Shown here: positions 16,885-26,447 of the stretch, piece after piece
How the letters are laid out: every line of letters begins with the position of its first letter
How positions within the stretch are numbered: the stretch's first letter is position 1
Source of the DNA: Planctomycetota bacterium
Lineage (GTDB): Bacteria; Planctomycetota; UBA1135; GCA-002686595
Length of the DNA: 64,000 nt
NCBI GenBank assembly: GCA_029259635.1
Contig: JAJDEU010000003.1
Coordinates: 1-64,000, forward strand
Direction: 5' to 3'
The notes under the pieces: generated by a model
Database searches by the model: none
What the model was told of the DNA's origin: nothing
Seen by the model: the letters and a program-made list of their open reading frames with translations, nothing else
Program-made: the position numbers and the translations under genes

Positions 16885-19449
16885 GTGAATAGACCGAGCA
16901 GAAATCATTGGGCGGGGTGGCTCGCTTTGGCGAGCTTGGTGGGCTGCGCGGATGTCGCAGGTGCTCAAGACGGAGAATCGATTCGACTCTCCGAGGTGAC
17001 CCTCATCGAGGGGGCGAAGGAGGAGGGATCTGATCCGCGCTCGCCCACTTGGGTTCGGTCGGAGAATGAGCTCACTCTGCACTATCAAACGTCGGCGGGT
17101 GATCGTCATCGAGTGTTGACGTCGAGCGGCGAGCTTGGAGATTCTGTCGCCTCCAGGCGGGAGGGGACAGCGAAGCGCTTCATCGATTGGATTCCCGACG
17201 AGCTCGACCTAGCCGAGTTGCCGCCTGAAGGATTTACGGTCTCCAGCTCGCGTTGGCGCAACGGTCGTTTGCTTGAGAACGGCGAGCCTATTGGTTGGTG
17301 CCCGGACCTCGCTAGATCGGATTCCGGATCGTATCGCGTGATCTACGATCGATACGATCAAGGCGACTATGACGTCATCCTTCGCGCCTCGAAGGGCACC
17401 GAATTTCGTATCGCGGGTCTTGCGACCTTCGAAGCGAACGCGTCGCTCGCCATCGGTCGGGATGAGCGCGTGTATGTCGCGTGGGACAAAGGTGCGGAGG
17501 ATTTCGGTCACGGTGGCGGGCTTCACAAGCGGCGCGAGATTCAGTTCGGGATGTTGAAGGGCGAGGATTTTTTCCGTTTGGGCCTACCCCGCGGAATGCT
17601 CGATGGCGCGAAAGGGCGCGCGAGCGAAGGCTTCTCGATGGCTGAGCTACCCCGGTTGGTCGTCGACGATAATGGGGTGCTGTGGCTTTTCTTTCGCGCG
17701 ATGGCGCGTTGGAACCGGGTGGGTGACGGGGGCAAGCGTGGAGCGCCGAATACGGGAGCGAATCGCCGTGTTGTCTGGGAGTGGCGCGCGGCGGCGCGCT
17801 CGGACAAGACGAGCGGGTGGAGCCGAGTGGTCACGTTGCCACAGAGCGACGGCCCCGGCACGGATGGACTCGCCGTGCTCGCAAAACCCGGCGGCGGAGT
17901 TCTTTTGGCTTACGAGACGGATGCACGGCTGAATGAGTTTCCGCGCGCTGGCGCGTGGGAAGAGTCGCTCTCCGGTGATTCGCGCATCGCGGTGATCGAA
18001 CTCGATGTGCCGGGTGGTGAGGCGATGAGCTGGATCGTCAAGGGTTCGCGAAAGCTCGGACGACACGCGCCGAAAAGTGAAGCGGTGAATATAGACCCTG
18101 ACCCTCAACTGGTCCCCGAGGGTTGGGTGCGCCTGTGGGGGGACCTGCATCGGCACAGTGACCTCTCGCGCTGCAAGATGGATGAAGATGGCAATCAGCT
18201 CGCGCAGTATCGCTACGCCGTCGACATCGGCGCGCTCGACTTTGTTGCTCTGACCGAGCATTACCAACACCTCTCCGTCGGTCAGTGGGCTTACTCGCGT
18301 GAGATGGCCGAGCGCTTCAATCGACCGGGAAGCTTTGCGACCCTCTTCGGTTTCGAACAAGCGCAGACCGACGGCCATCGCAACCTCTTCACCGTCGATC
18401 CGGCCGAGGCGCTGGACGGTCCCTTTCGAAAGCTGAAGGCGCGCGATCGACTCGCGAATTATCCCGCCGAGGATTGGATCGCGATTCCGCACCAGCTCGC
18501 GGATCCGAAAGTTCCGCTGGAGTGGGCGAAGCAACGCGCTCGGATCGAGTGTCAGGTCGAGGTCTATCAGAGCCGCCGCGGCGCGTACTTTTCGCGCACG
18601 GATGACCTGCGCGCCTTTCACGCGGTTCGCGGTCATCCCCACGCGCTCGACTATCTTCTGGAGGGGAAGAAGTTCGGCGTGGTTGCTGCAAGTGACCACG
18701 TCACGACGAGTGGAGCTTTCACGGCGGTCTATGCGCGCGAGAAAAATCGAGCGGGTGTTTTTGAGGGGTTGCGGTCTCGCCGCAGTTACGCCGCGACTGC
18801 GAAGATGGCGCTCGATGTTCGGCTGGGTGAGCTTATGCTCGGAGAGGAAGGAGCAGCGGCTCCGGACGCGCCGCTCCGCGTTCGCGTCGCTGCCGGAGCG
18901 GAGCTCGCACGCGTCGAGGTCTTGCGCAACGGCGAGATTGCGAAAGTCTGGGCGGGGCCCGGCGACGATCGTTGGATGACCGTTCGGTTGGGCGGCAGCA
19001 CGCGCGCCGCCCACCTCTCGCTTGAGCTTCAAGATGCGAGCTGGGCCTCGGAGCCCGCGCCCTTCCGCGCTACCGGGGCTGCGTCGATCAAGAAGACGGC
19101 GAGCGTCGTGCGGCTTGAGAGCGACCTGGGCGCCTTTGGTGAGTGCGGGCTCGTCGGACGCGTTCAGCTTGGCGCCGAGCCTGTTTTGCAGTTCAAGCGC
19201 GAGCGCCAATCGAAAGAGGTCTCGTTGCGCGGGGCAGATGGTGCGCTGGTCGCTGGCCCAATCATGGTGAAGGTTGGTACGGTACGGGCCGAGGTGCGCC
19301 TGGATCCCGAGCCGCTCGGAGTCGATCGACTTGAGGAGAGTTGGCGGCCCGGCGACTGGAAAACCGGCGATTGGATACAAGTGAGAGTGGTACGAACCGA
19401 CGGTGAGTTGGCCTGGTCTTCGCCGATTTGGGTCCACAATGACCAATGA
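16885..19449 (+). CDS. Lipoprotein with PHP/DUF3604-like metallohydrolase domain
   Basis: From the GTG at 16885 the protein has 854 residues and a lipoprotein signal (LALASLVGC, lipobox LVGC at about residue 20). The N-terminal 400 residues look like a beta-propeller (Asp/Gly/Trp-rich repeats). From about residue 410 comes a PHP-like metal site (LWGDLHRHSDLS, then LDFVALTEHYQHLS and VAASDHVTTSG), the arrangement seen in DUF3604 proteins. A longer open frame back to 16453 overlaps the upstream gene in another frame and is rejected. Its stop codon overlaps the next start (ATGA, 19446..19449), so the following membrane protein is translationally coupled. Its substrate, possibly a phospho-ester or glycan, is not visible. 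Confidence 0.65.
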   Translation: MNRPSRNHWAGWLALASLVGCADVAGAQDGESIRLSEVTLIEGAKEEGSDPRSPTWVRSENELTLHYQTSAGDRHRVLTSSGELGDSVASRREGTAKRFIDWIPDELDLAELPPEGFTVSSSRWRNGRLLENGEPIGWCPDLARSDSGSYRVIYDRYDQGDYDVILRASKGTEFRIAGLATFEANASLAIGRDERVYVAWDKGAEDFGHGGGLHKRREIQFGMLKGEDFFRLGLPRGMLDGAKGRASEGFSMAELPRLVVDDNGVLWLFFRAMARWNRVGDGGKRGAPNTGANRRVVWEWRAAARSDKTSGWSRVVTLPQSDGPGTDGLAVLAKPGGGVLLAYETDARLNEFPRAGAWEESLSGDSRIAVIELDVPGGEAMSWIVKGSRKLGRHAPKSEAVNIDPDPQLVPEGWVRLWGDLHRHSDLSRCKMDEDGNQLAQYRYAVDIGALDFVALTEHYQHLSVGQWAYSREMAERFNRPGSFATLFGFEQAQTDGHRNLFTVDPAEALDGPFRKLKARDRLANYPAEDWIAIPHQLADPKVPLEWAKQRARIECQVEVYQSRRGAYFSRTDDLRAFHAVRGHPHALDYLLEGKKFGVVAASDHVTTSGAFTAVYAREKNRAGVFEGLRSRRSYAATAKMALDVRLGELMLGEEGAAAPDAPLRVRVAAGAELARVEVLRNGEIAKVWAGPGDDRWMTVRLGGSTRAAHLSLELQDASWASEPAPFRATGAASIKKTASVVRLESDLGAFGECGLVGRVQLGAEPVLQFKRERQSKEVSLRGADGALVAGPIMVKVGTVRAEVRLDPEPLGVDRLEESWRPGDWKTGDWIQVRVVRTDGELAWSSPIWVHNDQ

Positions 19450-19916
19450 TGAAGCGCGCTTCCTACAGCTTGGGACTCTTGCTGCTCGGCGTTTCACTGA
19501 TCATTAATCTCGTGAACGTTCAGGAGGCGCTCGACGTGCGGTTGCCTGTCGATCGAAAGATCGGGAGCCGCGTGGGCAGCATCGCTCGTCGCGCGGGCCT
19601 CTACGGTCTGAGCAATGCGACCATGATCACGGAGCTCGAAGAGCTGATCCAAAAGCTGCGCTCCGAAGGCCACACGCGAGTCGTCTTCTCGTACTCGGGC
19701 AAGCACTCCAACGTGCTGGCCTCCACCGCGATTCATTCGGCTTGGCCGATGCAGATCATCGAGCAAGAGATGCCGTCCTTGAAGCGAAATGAACGGCTGC
19801 TCGTAGCCGCGTCGCTCAACGCGAGCCACATGATCTCGGTGCGCCCGGGCCAAGGCTGGGTCGCTACACCCGTGGAGACGGCAATCCCTAAACGCAAGGC
19901 CGGGGCGGGCGACTGA
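19446..19916 (+). CDS. Small single-pass membrane protein of unknown function
   Basis: This 156-aa protein has one N-terminal hydrophobic helix (SLGLLLLGVSLIINLV), then a soluble domain with alternating helix and strand segments (HTRVVFSYSGKHSNVLAST, ERLLVAASLNASHMISV). The start overlaps the preceding stop by ATGA, and its stop overlaps the next start by one base at 19916. It is therefore locked into the operon of the PHP-like lipoprotein, GT-C-like protein and sulfatase-like protein. I do not recognise the family. Position suggests an accessory role in that envelope system. Confidence 0.6.
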   Translation: MMKRASYSLGLLLLGVSLIINLVNVQEALDVRLPVDRKIGSRVGSIARRAGLYGLSNATMITELEELIQKLRSEGHTRVVFSYSGKHSNVLASTAIHSAWPMQIIEQEMPSLKRNERLLVAASLNASHMISVRPGQGWVATPVETAIPKRKAGAGD

Positions 19917-21382
19917 TGTTCGACGCCCGTTGGCCTTCACTGGTCGTCCTCGCCGTTCTCATTCTTTCGGGCTACGGCTGGCTGGCCTGCTTTCGAGCGC
20001 GTGCGCTCTCCGGCCCCGAGCGCCTAGGCGTCGCCTTCGCCTGCGGTGGAGCATGGCTCGGATTGCTCGCGGCAGTGCTCGGCCCCTTCGAGCTCTTCAT
20101 TCCCGCGATCATCATTCCGCTTCAACTCGCTCCGCTCGCCGGATTCTTCGTTGGGCGAGCGACGGCCGAAGAGCCCGACGAACCCTCGAGTCCATCGCGG
20201 GCATGGCTTGGCTTCCTTCCCGTGATTCCGCTGGTCGTGCTCTCCTTTTGGTTTGCCGCCCAGCGTCCGGTCTGGAGCATCGACGCCCAGCGACGGTGGG
20301 TCTTGAAGGCGCAGTGGATGGCCGATGAACACACACCGGTTCCCGAACGCATGGCCGAAGTGGAGTGGGCCCACGCACACCCGAGCTATCCGCCACTGAT
20401 CTCGGCGATCTGCGCCCAAGCTCTACAGCTCGGCAGCGATCGCGATGAGGGCATGCGACTCATGTTCCCGAGCTTTCTCTTCGCGCTGCTCGCCGTGATC
20501 TACGGCTATGTGCGCCGACGGGCTCCGCCACTGATCGCCACGGGATTGACACTTCTACTTGCGACAGCGCCGTGCTTTTCGGTGCTCGACGCGAAGAAAG
20601 GCTCCTACGGTTTGGGAGCTGACTCCGTGCTGGCCGACATTCCGCTCGCGCTCTTTCTCACGTCGCTCTCCGTCTTCGTCCTCGAAGCCATCGGGTCGAG
20701 CGGACGAATCGCAAAGACGTACTGGTCGCTCGCCACTCTCATCGGAATCGGAGCCGTACTCACGAAGAACGAGGGCTTGCTCTTCGCTCCGGTGACTCTT
20801 GCCATCGCGCTCGGTTTGGCCTTCTTCGTCAAGCGCGAGAGTCCTCTCGGTCGAGCGCGAAGACCGATGCTCGTCGTCTTCGCGATCCTGACTTCGACCT
20901 CTCTCTTCTGGAAGTGGATCGCGCGCAACATGGCCGTACGCGCCGGCGAAGAGTATCTGTCCGCCGGCGTTTTCGAAGAGCTCAGCAGCGGCGCAAGACG
21001 AACGGCGAGAATCTTCGATCGCATCGTCGACTCTTTGGCCGACCAGGGACTCTGGGGTGTGCTCTGGATCTGGCCGCTCATTTGGCTCGTTTGGTTCGCG
21101 ATTCGATTCTTGAAGATGGATGCCGAACAACGCGTCCGACGCGTCTTGCCCTTCTTGTGGTTGAGCGCCGGGTTGGCGATGGTCTTTGGGGCCTACGTCG
21201 CGACGGGTTGGAAGCAGGGCAGTTGGTCCAAGCTCATGAACGTATCTTTGGCGCGACTTCTGATTCACCACGCGCCCTTGGCTCTAATACTGGCGTGCGA
21301 CCTCTTCACGACGGATGTGAAAGAGAAACCAACGACGAGCGATGAAACCTCGTACCTAGACGCAGAAAGCGCAATCGGATGA
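19916..21382 (+). CDS. Polytopic GT-C-like membrane glycosyltransferase
   Basis: This 488-aa protein has roughly ten hydrophobic helices. An Asp in the first large loop (WSIDAQRRW, about residue 123) and a following HPSYPPLISAI segment match the layout of the GT39/PMT and ArnT-like GT-C superfamily, which moves sugars from polyprenyl-phosphate carriers to acceptors on the outer face of the inner membrane. The C-terminal part contains further helices (FLWLSAGLAMVFGAYVATGW). It overlaps genes on both sides by 1 and 4 bp. Donor and acceptor are unknown. The GT-C assignment rests on topology and these two motifs. Confidence 0.6.
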   Translation: MFDARWPSLVVLAVLILSGYGWLACFRARALSGPERLGVAFACGGAWLGLLAAVLGPFELFIPAIIIPLQLAPLAGFFVGRATAEEPDEPSSPSRAWLGFLPVIPLVVLSFWFAAQRPVWSIDAQRRWVLKAQWMADEHTPVPERMAEVEWAHAHPSYPPLISAICAQALQLGSDRDEGMRLMFPSFLFALLAVIYGYVRRRAPPLIATGLTLLLATAPCFSVLDAKKGSYGLGADSVLADIPLALFLTSLSVFVLEAIGSSGRIAKTYWSLATLIGIGAVLTKNEGLLFAPVTLAIALGLAFFVKRESPLGRARRPMLVVFAILTSTSLFWKWIARNMAVRAGEEYLSAGVFEELSSGARRTARIFDRIVDSLADQGLWGVLWIWPLIWLVWFAIRFLKMDAEQRVRRVLPFLWLSAGLAMVFGAYVATGWKQGSWSKLMNVSLARLLIHHAPLALILACDLFTTDVKEKPTTSDETSYLDAESAIG

Positions 21383-22863
21383 CAGGACTCAATCAATTCA
21401 AGAACGGCGCCATCCTGATTGGCGCGCTCTTGCTCGCGCCGGCTTGCGGTGAGGAACCGGCGCAGGTTTTGGGACGCGAGGACGGTCCGCGCGGCGTGCT
21501 CTTGATCAGCGTCGACAGCCTGCGCGCCGATCACCTCTCGTGCTACGGCTACAAGAGCGCGCTCAAGCCCGACCTCTTGACCAGCCCGAACATCGACCAG
21601 CGCCTCGCGGACCAAGGCCTTCTGTTCGAACGCGCGGTGAGTACGACGAGTTGGACGGTTCCGGCGCACATGGCGATGCTCTCGGGCCAACCCAACGATA
21701 TTCACGGTGTCGTCGGTGCGTCTAGCCAGTTGCACGAGTCGCGACCCTTGATCGCGCAGCAGTTCAAGCGGTCCGGGTGGCGAACGGCCGGCTTCTATTC
21801 GGGGCCCAACCTGCACCCCTTCTTCGGGTTCGGTCGTGGTTTCGATCGGTATGACGACTGCACGAGTATTGGTGTGGACAGCTCCAAGTTTGGTCCGACC
21901 AACGATAAACAGCGAGATCTGCTGCGTGAGATGGAGCACAAAGCTCATCAAGGGCATACCGCTGAAAAGGTCGTCGACAACTTCACCGACTGGTTCGACG
22001 GAGTGGAGCAAGACGATCGCTTCTTCGCCTTCGTTCACTTCTGGGACGTGCACTACGACTACGACCCGCCCGCTGAGTTCGACCTATTCGACCCGGACTA
22101 CACGGGTGATGTTGATGGACGCGAGATCCAAGACCTCGTCGCCGGTCGCCTGCCCGATCGCGAGCGCGACATCCAGCACGTCGAAGCGCTCTACGACGGC
22201 GAGATCCTGTACACGGACGCGAACATCGCGAAGCTGCTCGATGCACTCGATGCTGCCGGCCGCCTGGACAACACGCTCGTCGTCTTCGTCTCCGATCACG
22301 GCGATGAGTTCGCCGACCACGGCCGGTTCGGACACAACAAGACACTCTACGAGGAGGTCATTCACGTTCCTCTGATCCTGCGCTACCCCGGGCTCATTCC
22401 GGCAGCCACGCGCAACGACACGCTGGTCAGCCTGGTCGATCTCGCGCCGACGATCCTCGACCTGTGCGGGCTCGCAGCCGATCCGACGCACTGGGGACGC
22501 AGCCTGACGCCCTTGCTCGAAGAGGGGGGCGTGCTGGCGAATCGGCCAGCGCCGCTGGAGTTGATCTTTGGCCGACCGTTCCGCGGACAGAAGCGCATGC
22601 CGATGAAGGGCATGCACGCCGGCACCTACAAAGTGATCCGCAACGGCTCCGCTCAGCTCCCGGTCGTCTTCGATCTTGTCGAGGATCCGGGCGAGCAGAA
22701 CCAGCTCGATGTCGTCGGGACGGATCCGCGAGTACGGCGCGCGCGCAAGCTGTGGAAGCAGATTCAGGTGGCTGCGGAGGACTTGCCCCGCACGGAAGGC
22801 GAGCTCCCTCCGGAGCTCCAGGATGACTTGCGCGCTGTCGGGTACCTGGGCGACGACGAGTAG
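21379..22863 (+). CDS. Sulfatase-fold lipoprotein with Thr at the nucleophile position
   Basis: This 494-aa protein has a signal sequence ending APACGEEP, probably a lipoprotein. The alkaline-phosphatase superfamily is clear from the N-terminal metal motif (LLISVDSLRADHLSCYGY) and the later metal motif (VFVSDHGDEFADHGRFGHNK). The segment that in sulfatases reads C/S-x-P-x-R is here SWTVPAHMAM, with Thr in place of the Cys or Ser that becomes formylglycine and His in place of Arg. It may therefore be a phospho- or phosphonate-transferase/hydrolase rather than a classical sulfatase. Its ATGA overlap with the GT-C-like gene suggests joint work on an envelope glycan. Confidence 0.8.
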   Translation: MTGLNQFKNGAILIGALLLAPACGEEPAQVLGREDGPRGVLLISVDSLRADHLSCYGYKSALKPDLLTSPNIDQRLADQGLLFERAVSTTSWTVPAHMAMLSGQPNDIHGVVGASSQLHESRPLIAQQFKRSGWRTAGFYSGPNLHPFFGFGRGFDRYDDCTSIGVDSSKFGPTNDKQRDLLREMEHKAHQGHTAEKVVDNFTDWFDGVEQDDRFFAFVHFWDVHYDYDPPAEFDLFDPDYTGDVDGREIQDLVAGRLPDRERDIQHVEALYDGEILYTDANIAKLLDALDAAGRLDNTLVVFVSDHGDEFADHGRFGHNKTLYEEVIHVPLILRYPGLIPAATRNDTLVSLVDLAPTILDLCGLAADPTHWGRSLTPLLEEGGVLANRPAPLELIFGRPFRGQKRMPMKGMHAGTYKVIRNGSAQLPVVFDLVEDPGEQNQLDVVGTDPRVRRARKLWKQIQVAAEDLPRTEGELPPELQDDLRAVGYLGDDE

Positions 22864-22977
22864 TGCTCGCTTGCGCCGCTCATTCAGAGGCGTCGAGATT
22901 TACTTGCGCATCGGAGAGTTTGCGCCGAATCTGGGAGGCTCAAAGTTCGACGACTCTCCACAACCCACCGAAATCTC

Positions 22978-23433
22978 ATGAAGCCGGTCTACCTGGAACA
23001 TCAAATTGCCGCGAGTCCAAAGACGGTCATGGCGACCGCGACGGACTTTGAAAACTGCTCGGAGTTCATCAGCGGAATTGTCAAAGTCGAGATGTTGACC
23101 GAAGGACCGGTCGGCCTCGGGACGCGCTTTCGAGAGACGCGCATCATGTTCAAGCGCGAAGCGACGGAAGAGATGGAGATCACCAGTTTCGACTCTGATT
23201 CCGGCTACACGCTCTCCTGCGAGAGCTGCGGCGCGCGCTATCAGTCGACTTTCAAATACGAGCCCAAGGACGGCGGCACGCTGATGTCGATGACGATGGT
23301 GGTCACGCCGCTGACCTTTATGGCGAAGGTCATGGGCTTTCTCATGGCGCCGATGATGAAGAAGATGTGCGGCGAGATTCTGCGTGACTTTGAGGAGATT
23401 GGGGCTCACGCCGTCGCTCGCGAAGGGGCGTAA
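22978..23433 (+). CDS. SRPBCC (START-like) family protein
   Basis: This 151-aa protein opens with the typical SRPBCC strand-helix start (VYLEHQIAASPKTVMATA, then TDFENCSEFISGIVKVEML). It continues with curved beta strands (GTRFRETRIMF, EMEITSFDSDSGYTL) and a long C-terminal helix (KMCGEILRDFEEIGA). The fold makes a deep hydrophobic pocket, and family members bind or transfer lipids and polyketides. No catalytic residues can be assigned. It lies between the sulfatase-like gene and recN without clear coupling to either. Confidence 0.75.
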   Translation: MKPVYLEHQIAASPKTVMATATDFENCSEFISGIVKVEMLTEGPVGLGTRFRETRIMFKREATEEMEITSFDSDSGYTLSCESCGARYQSTFKYEPKDGGTLMSMTMVVTPLTFMAKVMGFLMAPMMKKMCGEILRDFEEIGAHAVAREGA

Positions 23434-23548
23434 GTAGAGGGACCCGGACTCTTCATTCCCAAGCCGCTTCTCGGGTTAGGTACGACGGCCCGCGAACTTG
23501 TGGATGCAGGCTGGCGGCTCGGCGGGCGAGGTGCGATCCTGGCGCGCT

Positions 23549-25285
23549 ATGTTGGTCGAACTACTCATTCGGGACTTCGCTCTGATCGACGAGCTGCACC
23601 TCGCCTTCGGACCGGGGTTGAACGCGATCACGGGCGAGACGGGCTCGGGCAAGAGCCTCTTGGTGGGCTCGCTCGAGGCTTTGCTCGGGCAGCGCCCTAA
23701 GGGAGGACCGGCGGGCTGGGTCCGAAGTGGCGCGAAGCGGGCGCGGGTCGAGGGGCGCTTTGCTCTCGTTTCGGGACCGCTCGGTGAGCGAGTTTCGGCG
23801 TGGCTGGAAGAACACTTGCCCGAGATTCCGGCGGAGTGGGAAGAGGATGGGGAAGAGCGCGAGCTCGTACTCTCGCGGACGCTGGGCTTGGACGGTCGCA
23901 CGAAGGCCTATGTCAATCATCGCTCGGTGACGAGGCGCGCACTCTCGGGTTTGGCCACGATTCTCTTTGAGATCCACGGGCAAAACGAACACCAGCGCCT
24001 GTTGGAGCCGAGCGAACAGTTGCGGTTAGTCGATGCGATGGGGGAGCACGGTTCGCTGCTCGCGAAGTATCGAAGTGCGCGAACAGCTTGGCGCGAGGCG
24101 GTCGAACGCGCGCGCGCTCTCGAGGCGTCTCAATCCGAGCGTCGCCGGAAGCTGATGGACCTGCGCTTTCAACAGGACGAGCTGGAGAGCGCCGAACTTG
24201 TCGTAGGCGAGCGGGCGAAACTCGGCGACGAGCGCCAGCTCCTCCGCGCGGCGGAAGAGCTGGGCCACGAGCTTGCGGGAGTGATCGACAGTCTGTCGGA
24301 AGCGGATGGCGCCGCTCTGGATCGGATGCGAAACGCCGATCGAATGCTCGATCGTTGGCGAGATCGCATCGGCGCGCTCTCCGCTCCGCACACCAGCCTG
24401 CGCGACGCACTGATTCATCTCGAAGATGCGTGCATGGAGCTGTCGTCGTTCATCGACGGCGTCGAGTCCAACCCGGTGCGACTGGAGCAGGTCGAGTCGA
24501 GGCTCGCGGAGCTCGATCGGTTGGAGCGCAAGTATTCGGCGAGCGAAGAACAGCTAGTCGCGATCGGGGCTGAGCTTCGAAGCGAAATCGATGAGCTCGA
24601 GTTGACCGAGGAGAGTCGCGAAGGAGCGGACGAAGAGATTGCGGCGCTCCGACTGGAACTCGACAAGCGTTCATTCGCTCTGTCCAAAGCTCGCGCCAAA
24701 CTCGCGCCGCGCATGCGCAAGTCCGTGATGACCGCGCTCGCCGAGCTCGGAATGGAGGCCGCACAGTTCGAGGTTCAGATCGTTCAGCGCGCTGCCGACG
24801 ACGAACTTGAACACTACGGGACGAGTGGCGCGGACGATGTCGAGTTCATGCTCGGCGCCAATCCCGGTGAGCCCACCCGGCCACTGCGCCACGTGGCTTC
24901 CGGCGGCGAAGCCGCGCGCATCATGTTGGCCTTGCGGAGTGTGCTCTCCGTCGGCCCCGCACCGGCCGGGCGCGGCGAGCGCACCCTGGTCTTCGACGAG
25001 ATCGACTCCGGCGTGGGCGGGCACCTCGCGCCCAAGGTTGCGAACCACCTGCGGACCCTGGCGATCGGCGACCAAGTCCTGTGCGTCACGCACCTGCCCG
25101 CGATCGCGGCGGCGGCCGATCTGCACCTCAAGGTCGCCAAGGAAGCCGATGGCGAGCGCTGGCACACGGTGGTCGCCGAGTTGGAGGGCGACGAGCGCGT
25201 GCGGGAAGTGGCGGACATGATCGGCGGTGGGGCTGGGCACAAGACCGCGCGGGCCGAGGCTCGCCGGCTCCTCAGCCGCGAATAG
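23549..25285 (+). CDS. recN: DNA repair ATPase RecN
   Basis: This 578-aa protein is of normal length for RecN, an SMC-like protein in double-strand break repair. The N-terminal strand and Walker A are seen in LVELLIRDFALIDELHLAFG and GETGSGKS (about 31-38). A central coiled coil follows. The C-terminal half has the ABC signature (ASGGEAARIM) and Walker B (TLVFDEIDSGVGG). The ATG at 23549 gives the standard N-terminus, and an upstream ATG-like start at 23498 adds non-homologous residues. It is cytoplasmic and acts with RecA on broken DNA. Confidence 0.95.
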   Translation: MLVELLIRDFALIDELHLAFGPGLNAITGETGSGKSLLVGSLEALLGQRPKGGPAGWVRSGAKRARVEGRFALVSGPLGERVSAWLEEHLPEIPAEWEEDGEERELVLSRTLGLDGRTKAYVNHRSVTRRALSGLATILFEIHGQNEHQRLLEPSEQLRLVDAMGEHGSLLAKYRSARTAWREAVERARALEASQSERRRKLMDLRFQQDELESAELVVGERAKLGDERQLLRAAEELGHELAGVIDSLSEADGAALDRMRNADRMLDRWRDRIGALSAPHTSLRDALIHLEDACMELSSFIDGVESNPVRLEQVESRLAELDRLERKYSASEEQLVAIGAELRSEIDELELTEESREGADEEIAALRLELDKRSFALSKARAKLAPRMRKSVMTALAELGMEAAQFEVQIVQRAADDELEHYGTSGADDVEFMLGANPGEPTRPLRHVASGGEAARIMLALRSVLSVGPAPAGRGERTLVFDEIDSGVGGHLAPKVANHLRTLAIGDQVLCVTHLPAIAAAADLHLKVAKEADGERWHTVVAELEGDERVREVADMIGGGAGHKTARAEARRLLSRE

Positions 25286-25448
25286 GGCCTCGCAGCCTCG
25301 ATTGGGGGCCCAGAGGCTTGGGTCGAAGCGCTGGTCGGCAATCGATGCGTTCATTGGCGCCCGCTATCCCGTGACAACAGGTGCGCGCTGGGCCCGCGAT
25401 CACTATTCTATTTCGCCCTCACGTCGCGACGACGTCCCTCGGCAAGCC

Positions 25449-26447
25449 ATGAATTCGGTCCCTATTCGCTTCGAGCGCATCTTCTTAGAGAAAGTCTGGG
25501 GTGGTCGCAATTTGGCCACCACGCCCGGATTCGAGCTCCCGGCGGAGATGCTGGTCGGCGAGACCTGGGAGGTCGTCGATCGGGAGGACGAGAACTCCGT
25601 CGCAGCTGTCGGAGCCGCGAAGGGGCGGTCACTCTCCGAGTTGATGACGGAGAATACGCGAGCGATTTTGGGCGACTCCTCGCCAAACTCGAAAGGGCGC
25701 TTTCCGCTCTTGGTGAAGTACATCGATGCGAGCCAATCGCTCAGCATCCAGGTTCACCCCGATGACAATTCTGCCCGACGCCTTGGCAATGGCGCGGAGG
25801 GCAAGACGGAAGCTTGGTTCATCTTGGCCGCCGAGCCGGGCGCAGCGATCTATTCCGGATTGAAGCCCGGTGTTACGCGCGAGCAGTTTGAGCTTGAAGC
25901 GAACGCAGGCGCAGTGGATGAGCTCCTCGTCAAGTGGGAGGTCCAAGCAGGTGATTGCGTGACCCTGCCCGGTGGGACGATTCACGCTATTGGAGCGGGT
26001 GTGACTCTGCTCGAAGTTCAGCAAAACTCGGATACGACCTATCGAGTTTGGGATTGGGGCCGACTCGGTCTGGATGGGAAACCACGCGAAACCCATTTGC
26101 GCGAGGCGCTCGAAGTGATGGCCTTTGGAGTACGCACGCGACCGCCGGTTCGCGCGGTCCGCGAGGCGATCGGCGAGTCACTCGCTCGCTCGCGCCAGTC
26201 GCAGACGGACTACTTCGCGCTCGACACCGTCGAAGTGCGCGGTTCAGCGGACTTCTCCACGCACAATCGCTTTGAAATTCTTGTGATTACCGAAGGGACC
26301 GCGGTCCTCAAGCTTCCGAATGGGGAAGCGGAACAGCAAATGCTCACGGGCGAAGCTTGGCTCCTGCCGGGCGCGATGGGCGACTACAGCCTGGCTTCGG
26401 CCGGCGAGTCGGTCAGCCTTGTGAGTTTGACAGACGGATTTAGATGA
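25449..26447 (+). CDS. manA: Class I mannose-6-phosphate isomerase
   Basis: This 332-aa protein interconverts mannose-6-phosphate and fructose-6-phosphate and feeds GDP-mannose and glycan synthesis. The cupin zinc site is visible in SIQVHPDDNSARRLG (His), GKTEAWFILA (Glu) and PGGTIHAIGAGVTLLEVQQ (His). The C-terminal cupin half includes NRFEILVITEGTAVL. Length and motifs fit the shorter bacterial class I enzymes. ATG 25449 is chosen because the longer frame from 25227 overlaps recN. Its stop overlaps the start of the next gene (ATGA, 26444..26447). Confidence 0.9.
   Translation: MNSVPIRFERIFLEKVWGGRNLATTPGFELPAEMLVGETWEVVDREDENSVAAVGAAKGRSLSELMTENTRAILGDSSPNSKGRFPLLVKYIDASQSLSIQVHPDDNSARRLGNGAEGKTEAWFILAAEPGAAIYSGLKPGVTREQFELEANAGAVDELLVKWEVQAGDCVTLPGGTIHAIGAGVTLLEVQQNSDTTYRVWDWGRLGLDGKPRETHLREALEVMAFGVRTRPPVRAVREAIGESLARSRQSQTDYFALDTVEVRGSADFSTHNRFEILVITEGTAVLKLPNGEAEQQMLTGEAWLLPGAMGDYSLASAGESVSLVSLTDGFR

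Noticed and set aside
17647..19497. 616-codon minus-strand frame
   Set aside because: It lies opposite the PHP-like gene and has typical antisense composition with no motif.
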